Shown here in pieces: positions 55,924 through 64,000 of a stretch of DNA of 64,000 nt. Numbering within the stretch: the stretch's first letter is position 1; every line of letters starts with the position of its first letter. The translations under genes and the position numbers were made by a program. This DNA comes from an uncultured Colwellia sp. (lineage in GTDB: Bacteria > Pseudomonadota > Gammaproteobacteria > Enterobacterales > Alteromonadaceae), in NCBI GenBank assembly GCA_913058145.1, contig CAJXQM010000006.1, positions 1 through 64,000 of the forward strand. The letters run 5' to 3'. A model generated the notes under the pieces. The model searched no databases. It worked only from the letters and a program-made list of their open reading frames with translations, and was not told the origin of the DNA.

Positions 55924-58835
55924 TAGTGCGTAACCACTATCATGCGAACCGCTTCAAAGGTTAACTGCGCCTTATCAATATAATGACTTAGTTCATCTTG
56001 TTGATGGGCAAGAAAGTCAATTTCTGCTTGGCGAACACTGGGGTTAATGGCTTTCAATGCGGTTAACCTTTGTTGCTCTTGGCCTAGCTTGCTTTGCATG
56101 CTCTTTAACGCTTTTGCTTGAATAGCCGAAATTTGTTGTTCTCCATGAAATTCTGCTTTGGTCACTAGTGGCGCAATTTGTGATTTTAATGCTTTAATTA
56201 ATTGCAAAGCCATTATCTTTTTAACCGGTGTGAGTTGTTTATCCAACACGGCTTCACTAACTTTATCGCCAAGATCATTACCTTTTTTATCCACTAATAT
56301 ACGAATAGGTGTTGTCGGTAAATATCGGCCAAGTTGTAAATGTGCAGGTGCTGTGGCTTCTACTGTGAATAAACATTCAAGGAAAAAAGTGCCCACAGGT
56401 AAGGCTTCTGCTTTTAATAAACCGATGCTGGCATTACCAATTTCATCGCTAAGCACTAAATCTAAAACGCCTCGCACCATGGGGTGATCCCACGTTAATA
56501 ATTGATAATTTTCATTGATTAACGCGGTATCACGATCAAAGGTTATTGTTGAGCCATCTTCAGGTAAACAAGGAAAGTTGCTATTAAGCATATGTTCACT
56601 TTGATTTAATGCAATGGCATTGTCGGCTTTGTCATCTTGTTGAACGCCAAATACATCTAAGGCTTGAAACATAAATTGAGGTAAGTCTATTTGTCTGTCA
56701 TTGCGCTCTATTTTTTTCACTAACTCATGAGCGCGGCCTTGGCCTGATGAATTTAGTTCAAGTAACTTATCGCGGCCAGATTCTAGCTCGGCTTTAATCT
56801 TACAGTGCTTTTGCCAAGTATCACTAATCAATTTCTCTGCTATTGATGAGGCTTGTTGTGCGGTTAATGCTAACGATAATAACTGCTGACCATAGGCTTC
56901 ATAGACTATTCGGCCAGTAATGCAGGTATGTTCAAACGCTTGCATGCCCTGTTGATACCAATCAAACAATAAATGTTGGGCTGAATCTTCAAAGTAAGGG
57001 GCATGTAATCTAATAACTTCAGTTTGTCCGATACGGTCAAGGCGGCCAATACGCTGTTCTAATAAATCTGGGTTAAGAGGCAAATCAAATAACACTAAAT
57101 GATGTGCAAACTGGAAGTTTCGACCTTCACTGCCAATTTCAGAACAGAGTAATAGCTGTGCGCTGTCTTCATCTTGGGCAAAGTAGGCGGCGGCTCTATC
57201 ACGTTCAAAAATAGATAAACCTTCATGAAATACTGCTGCGCGAATTCCTTCTTTAACACGTAATACGGCTTCTAAATCTATCGCGGTTTGTGCATGCGCA
57301 CAGATAACGAGTACTTTTTCTTTTTTTAATGATTTGAGTAAGTCGATCAAATAGTCAACACGTGGATCAAAATCTGTCCATTTTTCACTTTGATGATCAA
57401 GGCCATAAAGCATTTCTGGCGTGAAAATAAACTTAGCTTGTTTAGAGTTTGCTAGAGCTTCTGGACAATCACTCAGCATAAACTCATTGATTGTATCTTG
57501 GTACTGTTCAGGCATCGTTAGTGGTGCGGGATGTATTTCGCGTGCCGGAAAGCCTTTAATGGTGTTACGTGAGTTTCTAAATAAAATGCGACCAGTTCCA
57601 TGTCTATCTAGCAGTTGCTTTAGTAACTGTTGACGTACTTCTGTTTGATTCGCTGAGTTATCGCTATTAAGTGTGACTAACTGTTCACTAATATCGGTCT
57701 CTTTTAATAAAGCGATTAAGGTACTTTCTTGATCGTTAGTTAATTGTTCTTTTTCAACTAAGGCATTCGCGGCATCAGCCACTTCACTATAATGAGACTC
57801 TTCTTCAATAAATTTTTGATAATCATAAAAACGGTCGGAATCAAGTAAGCGTAATCGAGCAAAGTGACTTTCATGGCCTAATTGATCCGGTGTGGCTGTT
57901 AAGAGTAAAACCCCAGGAATAACTTGAGCCAATTGCTCAATACATTGATACTCTATACTTGGGTTATCTTGTTGCCAATTTAAATGATGGGCTTCATCAA
58001 CTACCATTAAATCCCAATCTTCGCTGATTAATGCTTCATACCATTTAGGATTTTTAGTGATAAAACCTAAATTAACTAAAACTAACTGCTCAGTACTAAA
58101 AGGATTACTGTCATCTTCTCCGGCGGTTTCAACACATCGGTCATGATCAAAAATACTAAATTTAAGGTTAAAGCGACGCAGCATTTCTACTAACCACTGA
58201 TGCATCAATGATTCAGGTACTATGATCAAAATACGTTGGGCTCTGCCACTCACCAGTTGCTGATGAATAATTAAACCCGCTTCAATTGTTTTTCCTAAAC
58301 CCACTTCATCGGCAAGTAATACTCTAGGAGCAAAGCGGTTCCCCACTTCATCGGCGATATAAAGTTGATGCGGAATAAGGCTAACTCGTCCCCCGGTTAA
58401 GCCCATTAACTCTGATTGTTGTTGTTCATATTGGTAACGTAAGCAATCTTTGCGCAGGCGAAACCAATCAAGACGGTCTACTTGGCTATTGAGTAAGCGA
58501 TCGTGTGGTTTATTAAATTTAATAAAGTGATCTATCATCACTTCTTTTAAAGATATGGCTTCCAAGGTGTCTTGTCGTATACCGTGGTAAGTTAAAATGC
58601 CATGAGCTTCGGTGCTTGATTCAACCTTTAACGTCCAGCCTTCATGGCTTGGAATAAGATCGCCGTCATTGAAAATTACGCGGGTTAATGGCGCATTAGC
58701 TTTTGCATACTGACGAGATTCACCCGTGGCAGTAAAAACAATATTAACAAATCGGTGTTCTATACCTGTGACGGTCCCTAATCCTTGATCTGATTCACTG
58801 TCACTGATCCAACGTTGGCCGGGTTGAAATGGCAT
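55923..58835 (-). CDS. rapA: RNA polymerase-associated ATPase RapA (HepA)
   Basis: The protein has 970 aa and is a Swi2/Snf2-type ATPase that recycles RNA polymerase. I chose the ATG at 58835 (MPFQPGQRWISD) because GGAG lies 9 bases upstream; a TTG at 58850 would add five residues. Walker A is ADEVGLGKTIEAG near residue 178, the DEAH box is VVDEAHHL, and motif VI is QRIGRLDRIGQ. Tudor-like N-terminal domains precede the ATPase, as in E. coli (968 aa). It forms an operon with rluA. Confidence 0.95.
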   Translation of the reverse strand: MPFQPGQRWISDSESDQGLGTVTGIEHRFVNIVFTATGESRQYAKANAPLTRVIFNDGDLIPSHEGWTLKVESSTEAHGILTYHGIRQDTLEAISLKEVMIDHFIKFNKPHDRLLNSQVDRLDWFRLRKDCLRYQYEQQQSELMGLTGGRVSLIPHQLYIADEVGNRFAPRVLLADEVGLGKTIEAGLIIHQQLVSGRAQRILIIVPESLMHQWLVEMLRRFNLKFSIFDHDRCVETAGEDDSNPFSTEQLVLVNLGFITKNPKWYEALISEDWDLMVVDEAHHLNWQQDNPSIEYQCIEQLAQVIPGVLLLTATPDQLGHESHFARLRLLDSDRFYDYQKFIEEESHYSEVADAANALVEKEQLTNDQESTLIALLKETDISEQLVTLNSDNSANQTEVRQQLLKQLLDRHGTGRILFRNSRNTIKGFPAREIHPAPLTMPEQYQDTINEFMLSDCPEALANSKQAKFIFTPEMLYGLDHQSEKWTDFDPRVDYLIDLLKSLKKEKVLVICAHAQTAIDLEAVLRVKEGIRAAVFHEGLSIFERDRAAAYFAQDEDSAQLLLCSEIGSEGRNFQFAHHLVLFDLPLNPDLLEQRIGRLDRIGQTEVIRLHAPYFEDSAQHLLFDWYQQGMQAFEHTCITGRIVYEAYGQQLLSLALTAQQASSIAEKLISDTWQKHCKIKAELESGRDKLLELNSSGQGRAHELVKKIERNDRQIDLPQFMFQALDVFGVQQDDKADNAIALNQSEHMLNSNFPCLPEDGSTITFDRDTALINENYQLLTWDHPMVRGVLDLVLSDEIGNASIGLLKAEALPVGTFFLECLFTVEATAPAHLQLGRYLPTTPIRILVDKKGNDLGDKVSEAVLDKQLTPVKKIMALQLIKALKSQIAPLVTKAEFHGEQQISAIQAKALKSMQSKLGQEQQRLTALKAINPSVRQAEIDFLAHQQDELSHYIDKAQLTFEAVRMIVVTH

Positions 58836-58953
58836 ATAATAGAACTCCAAAATATCTTAAAAAATTAACATGAAAAAAACGGCGCTATAGTAACTGTTAG
58901 AGATTAATAATCATAGTTAGCTTTGGTAAAAAAGCAGTATCTTGGTATTTTTT

Positions 58954-59643
58954 CTAAATAGTCGTCATTATACCGATAAACCAAGCGAAAAAAGGGGCTA
59001 ACACCGCGGTTAAAATACCACTGATAACTAATGCTAAAGAACTAAAAGCCCCTTGTTCATTACCCACTTCCATTGCTTTTGCGGTGCCAATGGCATGCGC
59101 ACTACACCCCATTGCTAAACCTTGTGCTTGTGGATTCGTGATTTTACAAAACTTGAGTAGACTAAAGCCACCTAGCGCCCCTAATAACCCAACGGCAATA
59201 ACCACCGCGGCAGCCAACGATGCTAGTCCTCCTGTTTCGTGGGCCACAGCCATTGCTATTGGGCTAGTCACAGATTTTGGCAATAAAGAAAGTAATAATA
59301 CTTTATCGTCAGTTAATAATAAGGCGATAGATATACAAGTTGAAATGGCAATAACAACACCAAAAGAGCAGCTGACCATTATTGCCTTAAATTGCTGTTT
59401 TATTTGTTGTATTTGACAAAATAATGGGATAGCAAGCGCAACTACAGCGGGCTCTAAAAGCCAAATAAAAGGAATATTTGCTGTTGCGTAATCTTGGTAA
59501 ATAAGTGGGGTAAAACTAAAAAGTCCAATAAAAAATAAAATACTCACTAAAAGAGGATTAGCTAATGGGCTTTTTATTGGGCTTAAAAGCTTACGGGCAG
59601 CCAAAAAAATCAATACCGTAGCAATAAGATAAAGATAAATCAT
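58954..59643 (-). CDS. LrgB family membrane protein
   Basis: The protein has 229 aa and about six membrane helices. The family signature PKSVTSPIAMAVAHETGG is near residue 120 and AIGTAKAMEVG near 183. LrgB/CidB/YohK proteins work with small LrgA-type partners; roles in export or murein hydrolase control are proposed in other bacteria. The start overlaps the LrgA-type gene stop by four bases, so the pair is translated together. Confidence 0.9.
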   Translation of the reverse strand: MIYLYLIATVLIFLAARKLLSPIKSPLANPLLVSILFFIGLFSFTPLIYQDYATANIPFIWLLEPAVVALAIPLFCQIQQIKQQFKAIMVSCSFGVVIAISTCISIALLLTDDKVLLLSLLPKSVTSPIAMAVAHETGGLASLAAAVVIAVGLLGALGGFSLLKFCKITNPQAQGLAMGCSAHAIGTAKAMEVGNEQGAFSSLALVISGILTAVLAPFFAWFIGIMTTI

Positions 59644-60005
59644 TTAGACAACCTTTGATAAAGCCAGCCAACAGATATTAACGTTGCTATTGTGCTAATC
59701 ACACTGCTTACTACAATGGTAACCCAATAGGTTGATAACAATTGTGAATATTGTAATAACCCTACACCAACAGGAACAAAAAAGAGCGTAATATAGTTAA
59801 GTAAAAAGCTGCCTGTTGGCAATATATAATCTAATGGAATTAACCGAAGGCTCAATGCTGAAAATAATAATAGCAAACCAAAAATACTGCCAGGAATGGG
59901 TAAATGACTTAGGTATTGAATGACTTTACCTAGATACAAGAAAAGCACTAAAATACTTGCACTTCGTACTAATTCAGTTGCCGTGATAAAAATATTTTTT
60001 TTCAT
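59640..60005 (-). CDS. LrgA/CidA family membrane protein
   Basis: The protein has 121 aa, four membrane helices and the signature LPIPGSIFGLLLLFSAL near residue 35, typical of LrgA/YohJ holin-like proteins. It is the first gene of a two-gene operon with the LrgB homologue, overlapping it by 4 bases. Confidence 0.9.
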   Translation of the reverse strand: MKKNIFITATELVRSASILVLFLYLGKVIQYLSHLPIPGSIFGLLLLFSALSLRLIPLDYILPTGSFLLNYITLFFVPVGVGLLQYSQLLSTYWVTIVVSSVISTIATLISVGWLYQRLSK

Positions 60006-60113
60006 GAAATTTTTTAATACGCAATGAGTAATAATAACAACTAATTATCATAGTCGCTTTTTTAAGGATAAATTAAGGAAAATAGTGTAACCGTCTACTA
60101 AGTCTGCACTCAA

Positions 60114-60587
60114 TTAACTTATATTTTTCGAAAATAGTCGTTCTAATTGATTAATGGTGTCTTTGATATTATTGACATCTGTTGGTGCAATAAAAATAGT
60201 ATCATCGCCAGCAATTGTTCCAAGTACACCATCACTTTTACTTAAACTATCCAATAAGCGAGCAATTAATTGTGCAGCCCCTGGACTTGTTTGAATAATG
60301 ATCATCATACCATTATGTTCTATTTCTAATACTAATTGCTTTAATGGACTTTGTGCGGTTGGTACACCAAGCTCTGCGGGCAAACAATAAACCATTTCTT
60401 GGCGGGCATTACGCGTGCGAACTGCACCAAACTTGCTGAGTATCCGTGATATTTTAGATTGGCTGATATTATCAAATCCTAAAGATTTTAATGCCTCAAC
60501 GATTTCGCCTTGCGAACCGAATTGCTCTTGTTTTAATAAATCTTTAAATGCTTGTACTAATGTTTCTTGTTTTTGTTGGCCATTCAT
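60114..60587 (-). CDS. argR: Arginine repressor ArgR
   Basis: The protein has 157 aa. The N-terminal winged helix ([19 protein letters not shown]) binds DNA, and the C-terminal domain ([15 protein letters not shown] near residue 122) binds arginine and forms the hexamer. It controls arginine genes. It is divergent from mdh, a classical gammaproteobacterial arrangement. An autoregulatory ARG box may lie in the 252-base divergent region; I cannot call one with confidence. Confidence 0.95.
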   Translation of the reverse strand: MNGQQKQETLVQAFKDLLKQEQFGSQGEIVEALKSLGFDNISQSKISRILSKFGAVRTRNARQEMVYCLPAELGVPTAQSPLKQLVLEIEHNGMMIIIQTSPGAAQLIARLLDSLSKSDGVLGTIAGDDTIFIAPTDVNNIKDTINQLERLFSKNIS

Positions 60588-60839
60588 TGTGTGAGATTAA
60601 ACCCTTTTTTGCTATTTATTTAAACAGCCTCAATTGTATTATTTATTTTGAAGATGTTCGGTATAGCCTTTAATACTAAAGTTGAATTCTTTCAACTAGG
60701 TATTATACGCTATCATATGCACAATAATAATTGTTTTTTTGTTGGCTATACTATATCTTTTGCACCATAAAATTTACGTATTTACTCGAATAATCTTTAT
60801 TATACAGTTTTACACCCACTTTAATTTCGGAGAGAACAC

Positions 60840-61772
60840 ATGAAAGTAACAGTTTTAGGCGCAGCTGGCGGTATCGGTCAAGCATTATCTTTACTATTAA
60901 AAACTCAATTGCCAGCCGGTTCTGAGTTATCACTGTACGATGTTGCCCCTGTAGTTCCTGGTGTTGCGGTAGACTTATCACACATACCTACAGCGGTTAA
61001 AGTTGAAGGTTTTGGTGCTGACGATTTAGCTGGCGCACTTTCAGGCGCTGATATTGTAATTATTCCAGCAGGTATGCCACGTAAGCCTGGTATGGACCGT
61101 GCTGATTTATTTGCAGTAAATGCCGGTATCATCAAAACATTAGCAGAAGGTATTGTTGCCAGCTGTCCAAAAGCTTTAGTTGGTATTATTACTAACCCAG
61201 TTAATGGCACTGTACCAATTGTTGCTGAAGTATTCAAAAAAGCGGGTACTTATGACAAAAATCGTGTATTTGGTGTAACAACTCTTGATGTAATTCGCAG
61301 TGAAGCATTCATCGCTGAACTAAAAGGCTTGAACGTAAGTGACGTTAAAATACCAGTAATTGGTGGTCACTCAGGTACAACAATTTTACCACTTCTTTCA
61401 CAAGTTGAAGGCGTTACTTTTTCTGATGAAGAAGTTGCCGCATTAACACCTCGCATTCAAAATGCTGGTACTGAAGTTGTAAATGCTAAAGCGGGTGGCG
61501 GTTCTGCTACGTTATCAATGGGCGCTGCTGCTGCTCGTTTTTGTTTATCTTTAGTGAAAGGTTTACAAGGCGAAGATGTTGTAGATTACGCTTACGTTGA
61601 CGTTGAAGGTGGCGATGCACCATTTTTTGCTCACCCAGTACGTTTAGGCGTAAATGGTGTTGCTGAAATATTACCATACGGTAAGTTAAGTGCTTTTGAA
61701 GAAAAAGCTAAAAATGACATGCTTGATACATTAAAAGCTGACATCCAAGAAGGTGTTGATTTTATGGCATAA
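60840..61772 (+). CDS. mdh: Malate dehydrogenase
   Basis: The protein has 310 aa and interconverts malate and oxaloacetate with NAD in the TCA cycle. The nucleotide-binding GAAGGIGQ (residues 7-14), the substrate-binding [13 protein letters not shown] loop, ITNPVNGTV and the active-site histidine in [12 protein letters not shown] are all as in E. coli Mdh. GGAGAG precedes the ATG. Codon choice is that of a well-expressed gene. Confidence 0.96.
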   Translation: MKVTVLGAAGGIGQALSLLLKTQLPAGSELSLYDVAPVVPGVAVDLSHIPTAVKVEGFGADDLAGALSGADIVIIPAGMPRKPGMDRADLFAVNAGIIKTLAEGIVASCPKALVGIITNPVNGTVPIVAEVFKKAGTYDKNRVFGVTTLDVIRSEAFIAELKGLNVSDVKIPVIGGHSGTTILPLLSQVEGVTFSDEEVAALTPRIQNAGTEVVNAKAGGGSATLSMGAAAARFCLSLVKGLQGEDVVDYAYVDVEGGDAPFFAHPVRLGVNGVAEILPYGKLSAFEEKAKNDMLDTLKADIQEGVDFMA

Positions 61773-61857
61773 AGCCATAAATAAAACGTAAAATTTATGG
61801 GTGGCGAGTACTGAGTTTAAAAGCTTAATGCTCGTTACTTGTCACTTAATTCTGTGC

Positions 61858-62268
61858 TTATTTCACACCCTTTGAAAGAAGAAATTCAGCATACTCTTTA
61901 TCAGTTCTCATAATGTGATTCGTTAGCCAACGTTTAAGAAATAGCATTAAATCAGCACTCATGGTTCCTTGGGGATTTTCAATAAATTTTTCTTTTAATT
62001 CGACCACTTGAGCTATTAGCTCATTGTGTTGCCGTTTGTGTTCTTCTGAATCAGTATAACCATACTCAGCAAACATATTTTCCTCATAAGCAAAATGCTT
62101 TTGGGTATAAGCTGCTAAACCTGTAAATATTTTTCCTAATAATTCATTTGAGCTATTTGTTAACATGGCATCATTAAGTGCATTGATCATATTGACTAAT
62201 TTTTTGTGTTGCTCATCAATGCTTTCTATACCAACACTTAACTCGGCTGTCCATTCAATTAGCGGCAT
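61858..62268 (-). CDS. Bacteriohemerythrin
   Basis: The protein has 136 aa, a hemerythrin single domain that binds oxygen at a di-iron centre. Iron ligands are placed in DEQHKKLV, HFAYEE, HKRQHNEL and LTNHIMRTDKEY. It is a stand-alone protein without a transducer domain, so oxygen carriage or sensing in the cytoplasm is likely. AGGAGG is present before the ATG (read as CCTCC at 62274). Confidence 0.92.
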   Translation of the reverse strand: MPLIEWTAELSVGIESIDEQHKKLVNMINALNDAMLTNSSNELLGKIFTGLAAYTQKHFAYEENMFAEYGYTDSEEHKRQHNELIAQVVELKEKFIENPQGTMSADLMLFLKRWLTNHIMRTDKEYAEFLLSKGVK

Positions 62269-62577
62269 AAAACCTCCTAAACGTTTAATAATTTTTAGTT
62301 AACGTTAGTGCCAGCGGCTGAAATACACAAGCCAAAGTTTACGTAAACCTGTGTTAGATCAATAACGCTTCCTTCGACCATTAGACCCTTCGACAAGCTC
62401 AGGGCTCAGGATAAACGGATTAGGACGCTGTTTAACTGAGTATGATGAATGAACGGATTAGGACGCTGTTTATACTGAGTATGATGAATGTATCGCCTCT
62501 ACTCTACTTGTACTGTGCGTGATGAACGTAAATTTCCACTTGTACTGAGCGTGAGGAACGAACAGTCGAAGTATGTG
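62269..62577. other. Non-coding stretch with tandem and degenerate repeats
   Basis: The 309 bases between the hemerythrin and VF530 genes hold a tandem duplication at 62414-62490 and several degenerate TGTACTGAGCGTGA-type units (about 62508-62560). The mix of TTCGACAAGCTCAGG and ACTGAGC...GAACG is of the kind seen in dispersed intergenic repeats of many gammaproteobacteria. Confidence 0.6.
62414..62490. repeat. Tandem duplication, 38 and 39 bp units
   Basis: Unit 1 (62414-62451) and unit 2 (62452-62490) differ by a single inserted T. Each starts AACGGATTAGGACGCTG and ends TATGATGAATG. Confidence 0.85.
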
Positions 62578-62982
62578 TTATTTTCCCCAAGGATTGGTCG
62601 GAGTAGAAGATCGTTCTCGTGTTTTTTTAGCGCGTTTTTGTCTAAGGTTTTCAGCATCATCAAAACTTAACTCTGCTGGTGTTCCCGGTTTTTGATCAGC
62701 GGGTACTATGCGATCACGTGGCGGTAATTCAAATTGGCTATCATCAGCACGTGGTAAGCTTTTATATTGATATAGATAAAAAGCTTCAACCTTATCTTTT
62801 GCCCAGTCTGTTTTTTTAAGAAATTTTAGACTAGATTCAATACTAGGGTGAGTTTTAAAGCAATTTAAGCTTAAATAAGCGTTTAAAATATCAAAACCGT
62901 AATGATCGACTAACTCAGTGAGAACTTGTTCTAAACCGATACCGTGCAACGGATTGTTTTCATATATATTATCTGAATTCAT
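62578..62982 (-). CDS. VF530 family (DUF2132) DNA-binding-like protein
   Basis: The protein has 134 aa. The start ([20 protein letters not shown] and then [17 protein letters not shown]) matches the VF530 family of small helical proteins (Vibrio fischeri VF530). The C-terminal tail is basic ([13 protein letters not shown]). Function is not known; a nucleic acid role has been suggested from structure. It precedes ispB convergently? No: both are on the minus strand, with ispB upstream by 25 bases, so they may be co-transcribed. Confidence 0.85.
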   Translation of the reverse strand: MNSDNIYENNPLHGIGLEQVLTELVDHYGFDILNAYLSLNCFKTHPSIESSLKFLKKTDWAKDKVEAFYLYQYKSLPRADDSQFELPPRDRIVPADQKPGTPAELSFDDAENLRQKRAKKTRERSSTPTNPWGK

Positions 62983-63007
62983 ACTATTCTACTCTTGCTT
63001 TTAATGT

Positions 63008-63994
63008 TTAAGCACTACGATTAGCCGCAATATGGGCTAAAGAAATTAATGCTTTTTTATAATTAGACTCAGGTAATATTGACAAAGCATTAATAGCCTT
63101 ATCTGCTTCTATTTCTGCTTTTTTCTGTGTATAAACCAAAGCGCCCGTTTGTTTCATTGCACTTAAAATATCCTCTAAATGTTCCATACCATTACCGTGT
63201 TCTATAGCATTTCTAATTAATTTTCTTTGCTCATCAGTGCCGTGAGACATAGCATAAAGTAGCGGTAGAGTAGGCTTGCCTTCGGCTAAGTCATCACCCA
63301 CATTTTTACCCATTTCTTTAGCATCTGCGGTGTAATCCAAAATATCATCCACTAATTGAAAAGCGGTGCCTAGGTATTTACCGTAATCTGCAATGGCTGT
63401 TTCAGTTGCACTATCTTGCTTGGTAATAACAGCAGCAAGTCGAGTAGCCGCTTCAAAAAGTTTGGCTGTTTTGCAATAAATAACCTGTAAATAGCTTTCT
63501 TCAGTGGTGTCAGGGTTATTACAATTCATCAATTGTAATACTTCACCTTCGGCAACTATATTAGTCGCATCAGATAAAATATCCATAATGCGCATATCAC
63601 CCAATTTGGTCATCATTTGAAAAGAGCGTGTGTAAAGAAAATCACCGACTAATACGCTAGCACTGTTACCAAATAAAGCATTAGCGGTTTCTTGGCCACG
63701 TCGCATGTTAGATTCATCAACTACATCATCATGCAATAGGGTAGCGGTGTGAATAAATTCAACAATGGCAGCAATGGTGCAGTGTTTATCATCTAGATTG
63801 ACTATATTGGCTTGATTCAGCGCCTGTGCTGTTAACACGGTAAGCATGGGGCGCATACGCTTACCACCGGAATTAACAATATAGACACCTAATTGATTGA
63901 TCAAAGCAACGTTTGAGTGCAACTGACCATAAATAAGATCATTAACCTTGGTCATATCATCTTGTGTGAGTGCTTGAATTGCTTTTATATCCAC
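63008..63994 (-). CDS. ispB: Octaprenyl diphosphate synthase
   Basis: The protein has 328 aa and makes the ubiquinone side chain by head-to-tail isoprenyl condensation. The two aspartate-rich motifs are DDVVDESNMRRG (first) and DDILDY (second), and GGKRMRPML is near residue 44. The likely start is a GTG at 63994, six bases from the window edge; counting residues to TQDDM places the N terminus exactly as in E. coli IspB. A slightly earlier start outside the window cannot be excluded. Confidence 0.94.
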   Translation of the reverse strand: MDIKAIQALTQDDMTKVNDLIYGQLHSNVALINQLGVYIVNSGGKRMRPMLTVLTAQALNQANIVNLDDKHCTIAAIVEFIHTATLLHDDVVDESNMRRGQETANALFGNSASVLVGDFLYTRSFQMMTKLGDMRIMDILSDATNIVAEGEVLQLMNCNNPDTTEESYLQVIYCKTAKLFEAATRLAAVITKQDSATETAIADYGKYLGTAFQLVDDILDYTADAKEMGKNVGDDLAEGKPTLPLLYAMSHGTDEQRKLIRNAIEHGNGMEHLEDILSAMKQTGALVYTQKKAEIEADKAINALSILPESNYKKALISLAHIAANRSA

Positions 63995-64000
63995 TTTACT

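Overview
The window looks like chromosomal DNA of a marine, AT-rich gammaproteobacterium of the Alteromonadales, most likely Colwellia or a close relative. The evidence is the order of housekeeping genes at the right end (lptD-surA-pdxA-rsmA-apaH, djlA, rluA-rapA, argR/mdh, ispB), the TonB-dependent receptor next to a tryptophan-halogenase-like gene in a maltose cluster, and families typical of that order (DUF3581, DUF2797, VF530). The species is an inference from gene content, not from a search.

Region 1 (1-15.4 kb) is an alpha-glucan/maltose utilisation cluster: TonB-dependent receptor (cut by the window edge), flavin-dependent halogenase-like protein, aldo/keto reductase, exported GH13 amylase, cytoplasmic GH13 alpha-glucosidase, exported GH31 alpha-glucosidase, glucokinase, an MFS maltose-type transporter and a LacI-family regulator. 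Three palindromic TGCATACGTATGCA-like sites lie in the divergent promoter region of the two glucosidases and a fourth lies before the transporter. I read them as operators of the local LacI protein. The logic is uptake of oligosaccharides through the outer membrane, periplasmic trimming, inner-membrane import, cytoplasmic hydrolysis and glucose phosphorylation.

Region 2 (about 15.6-21.3 kb) is a small integrated element on the minus strand: tyrosine integrase, hypothetical protein, AlpA-type regulator, tiny overlapping gene, and a large primase/DUF3987-type protein ending at a terminator. Its right edge is the 3' half of a CAU-anticodon tRNA. No complete partner tRNA is visible in the window, so the left edge is unresolved.

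Region 3 (21.7-25.6 kb) is ordinary chromosome: glutaryl-CoA dehydrogenase, sodium-dependent (NSS) transporter, and an RlmI-like methyltransferase.

Region 4 (about 25.6-42.3 kb) is a mosaic island. From left to right it has a large serine recombinase, two lipoproteins, a non-coding stretch with a striking long hairpin and palindromes, an HTH protein and a small protein. A probable defence operon follows on the minus strand: resolvase, MmeI-like DNA methyltransferase, DEAD-type helicase, T5orf172/GIY-YIG nuclease and a truncated SIR2 gene. Last come two phage internal-virion-type genes and about 1 kb of non-coding DNA. The methyltransferase seems to lack the N-terminal nuclease residues of its family, so the helicase and GIY-YIG proteins may supply restriction. 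This operon is the best candidate for an under-described system.

Region 5 (42.4-64 kb) is mostly conserved chromosome: a secreted ATP-dependent DNA ligase, ArfB, YhbQ-like, DUF3581 and DUF2797 proteins, a cold shock protein, the LPS-transport/PLP/ribosome-methylation operon, DjlA, RluA-RapA, LrgAB-type membrane proteins, ArgR, malate dehydrogenase, a bacteriohemerythrin, a VF530 protein and IspB.
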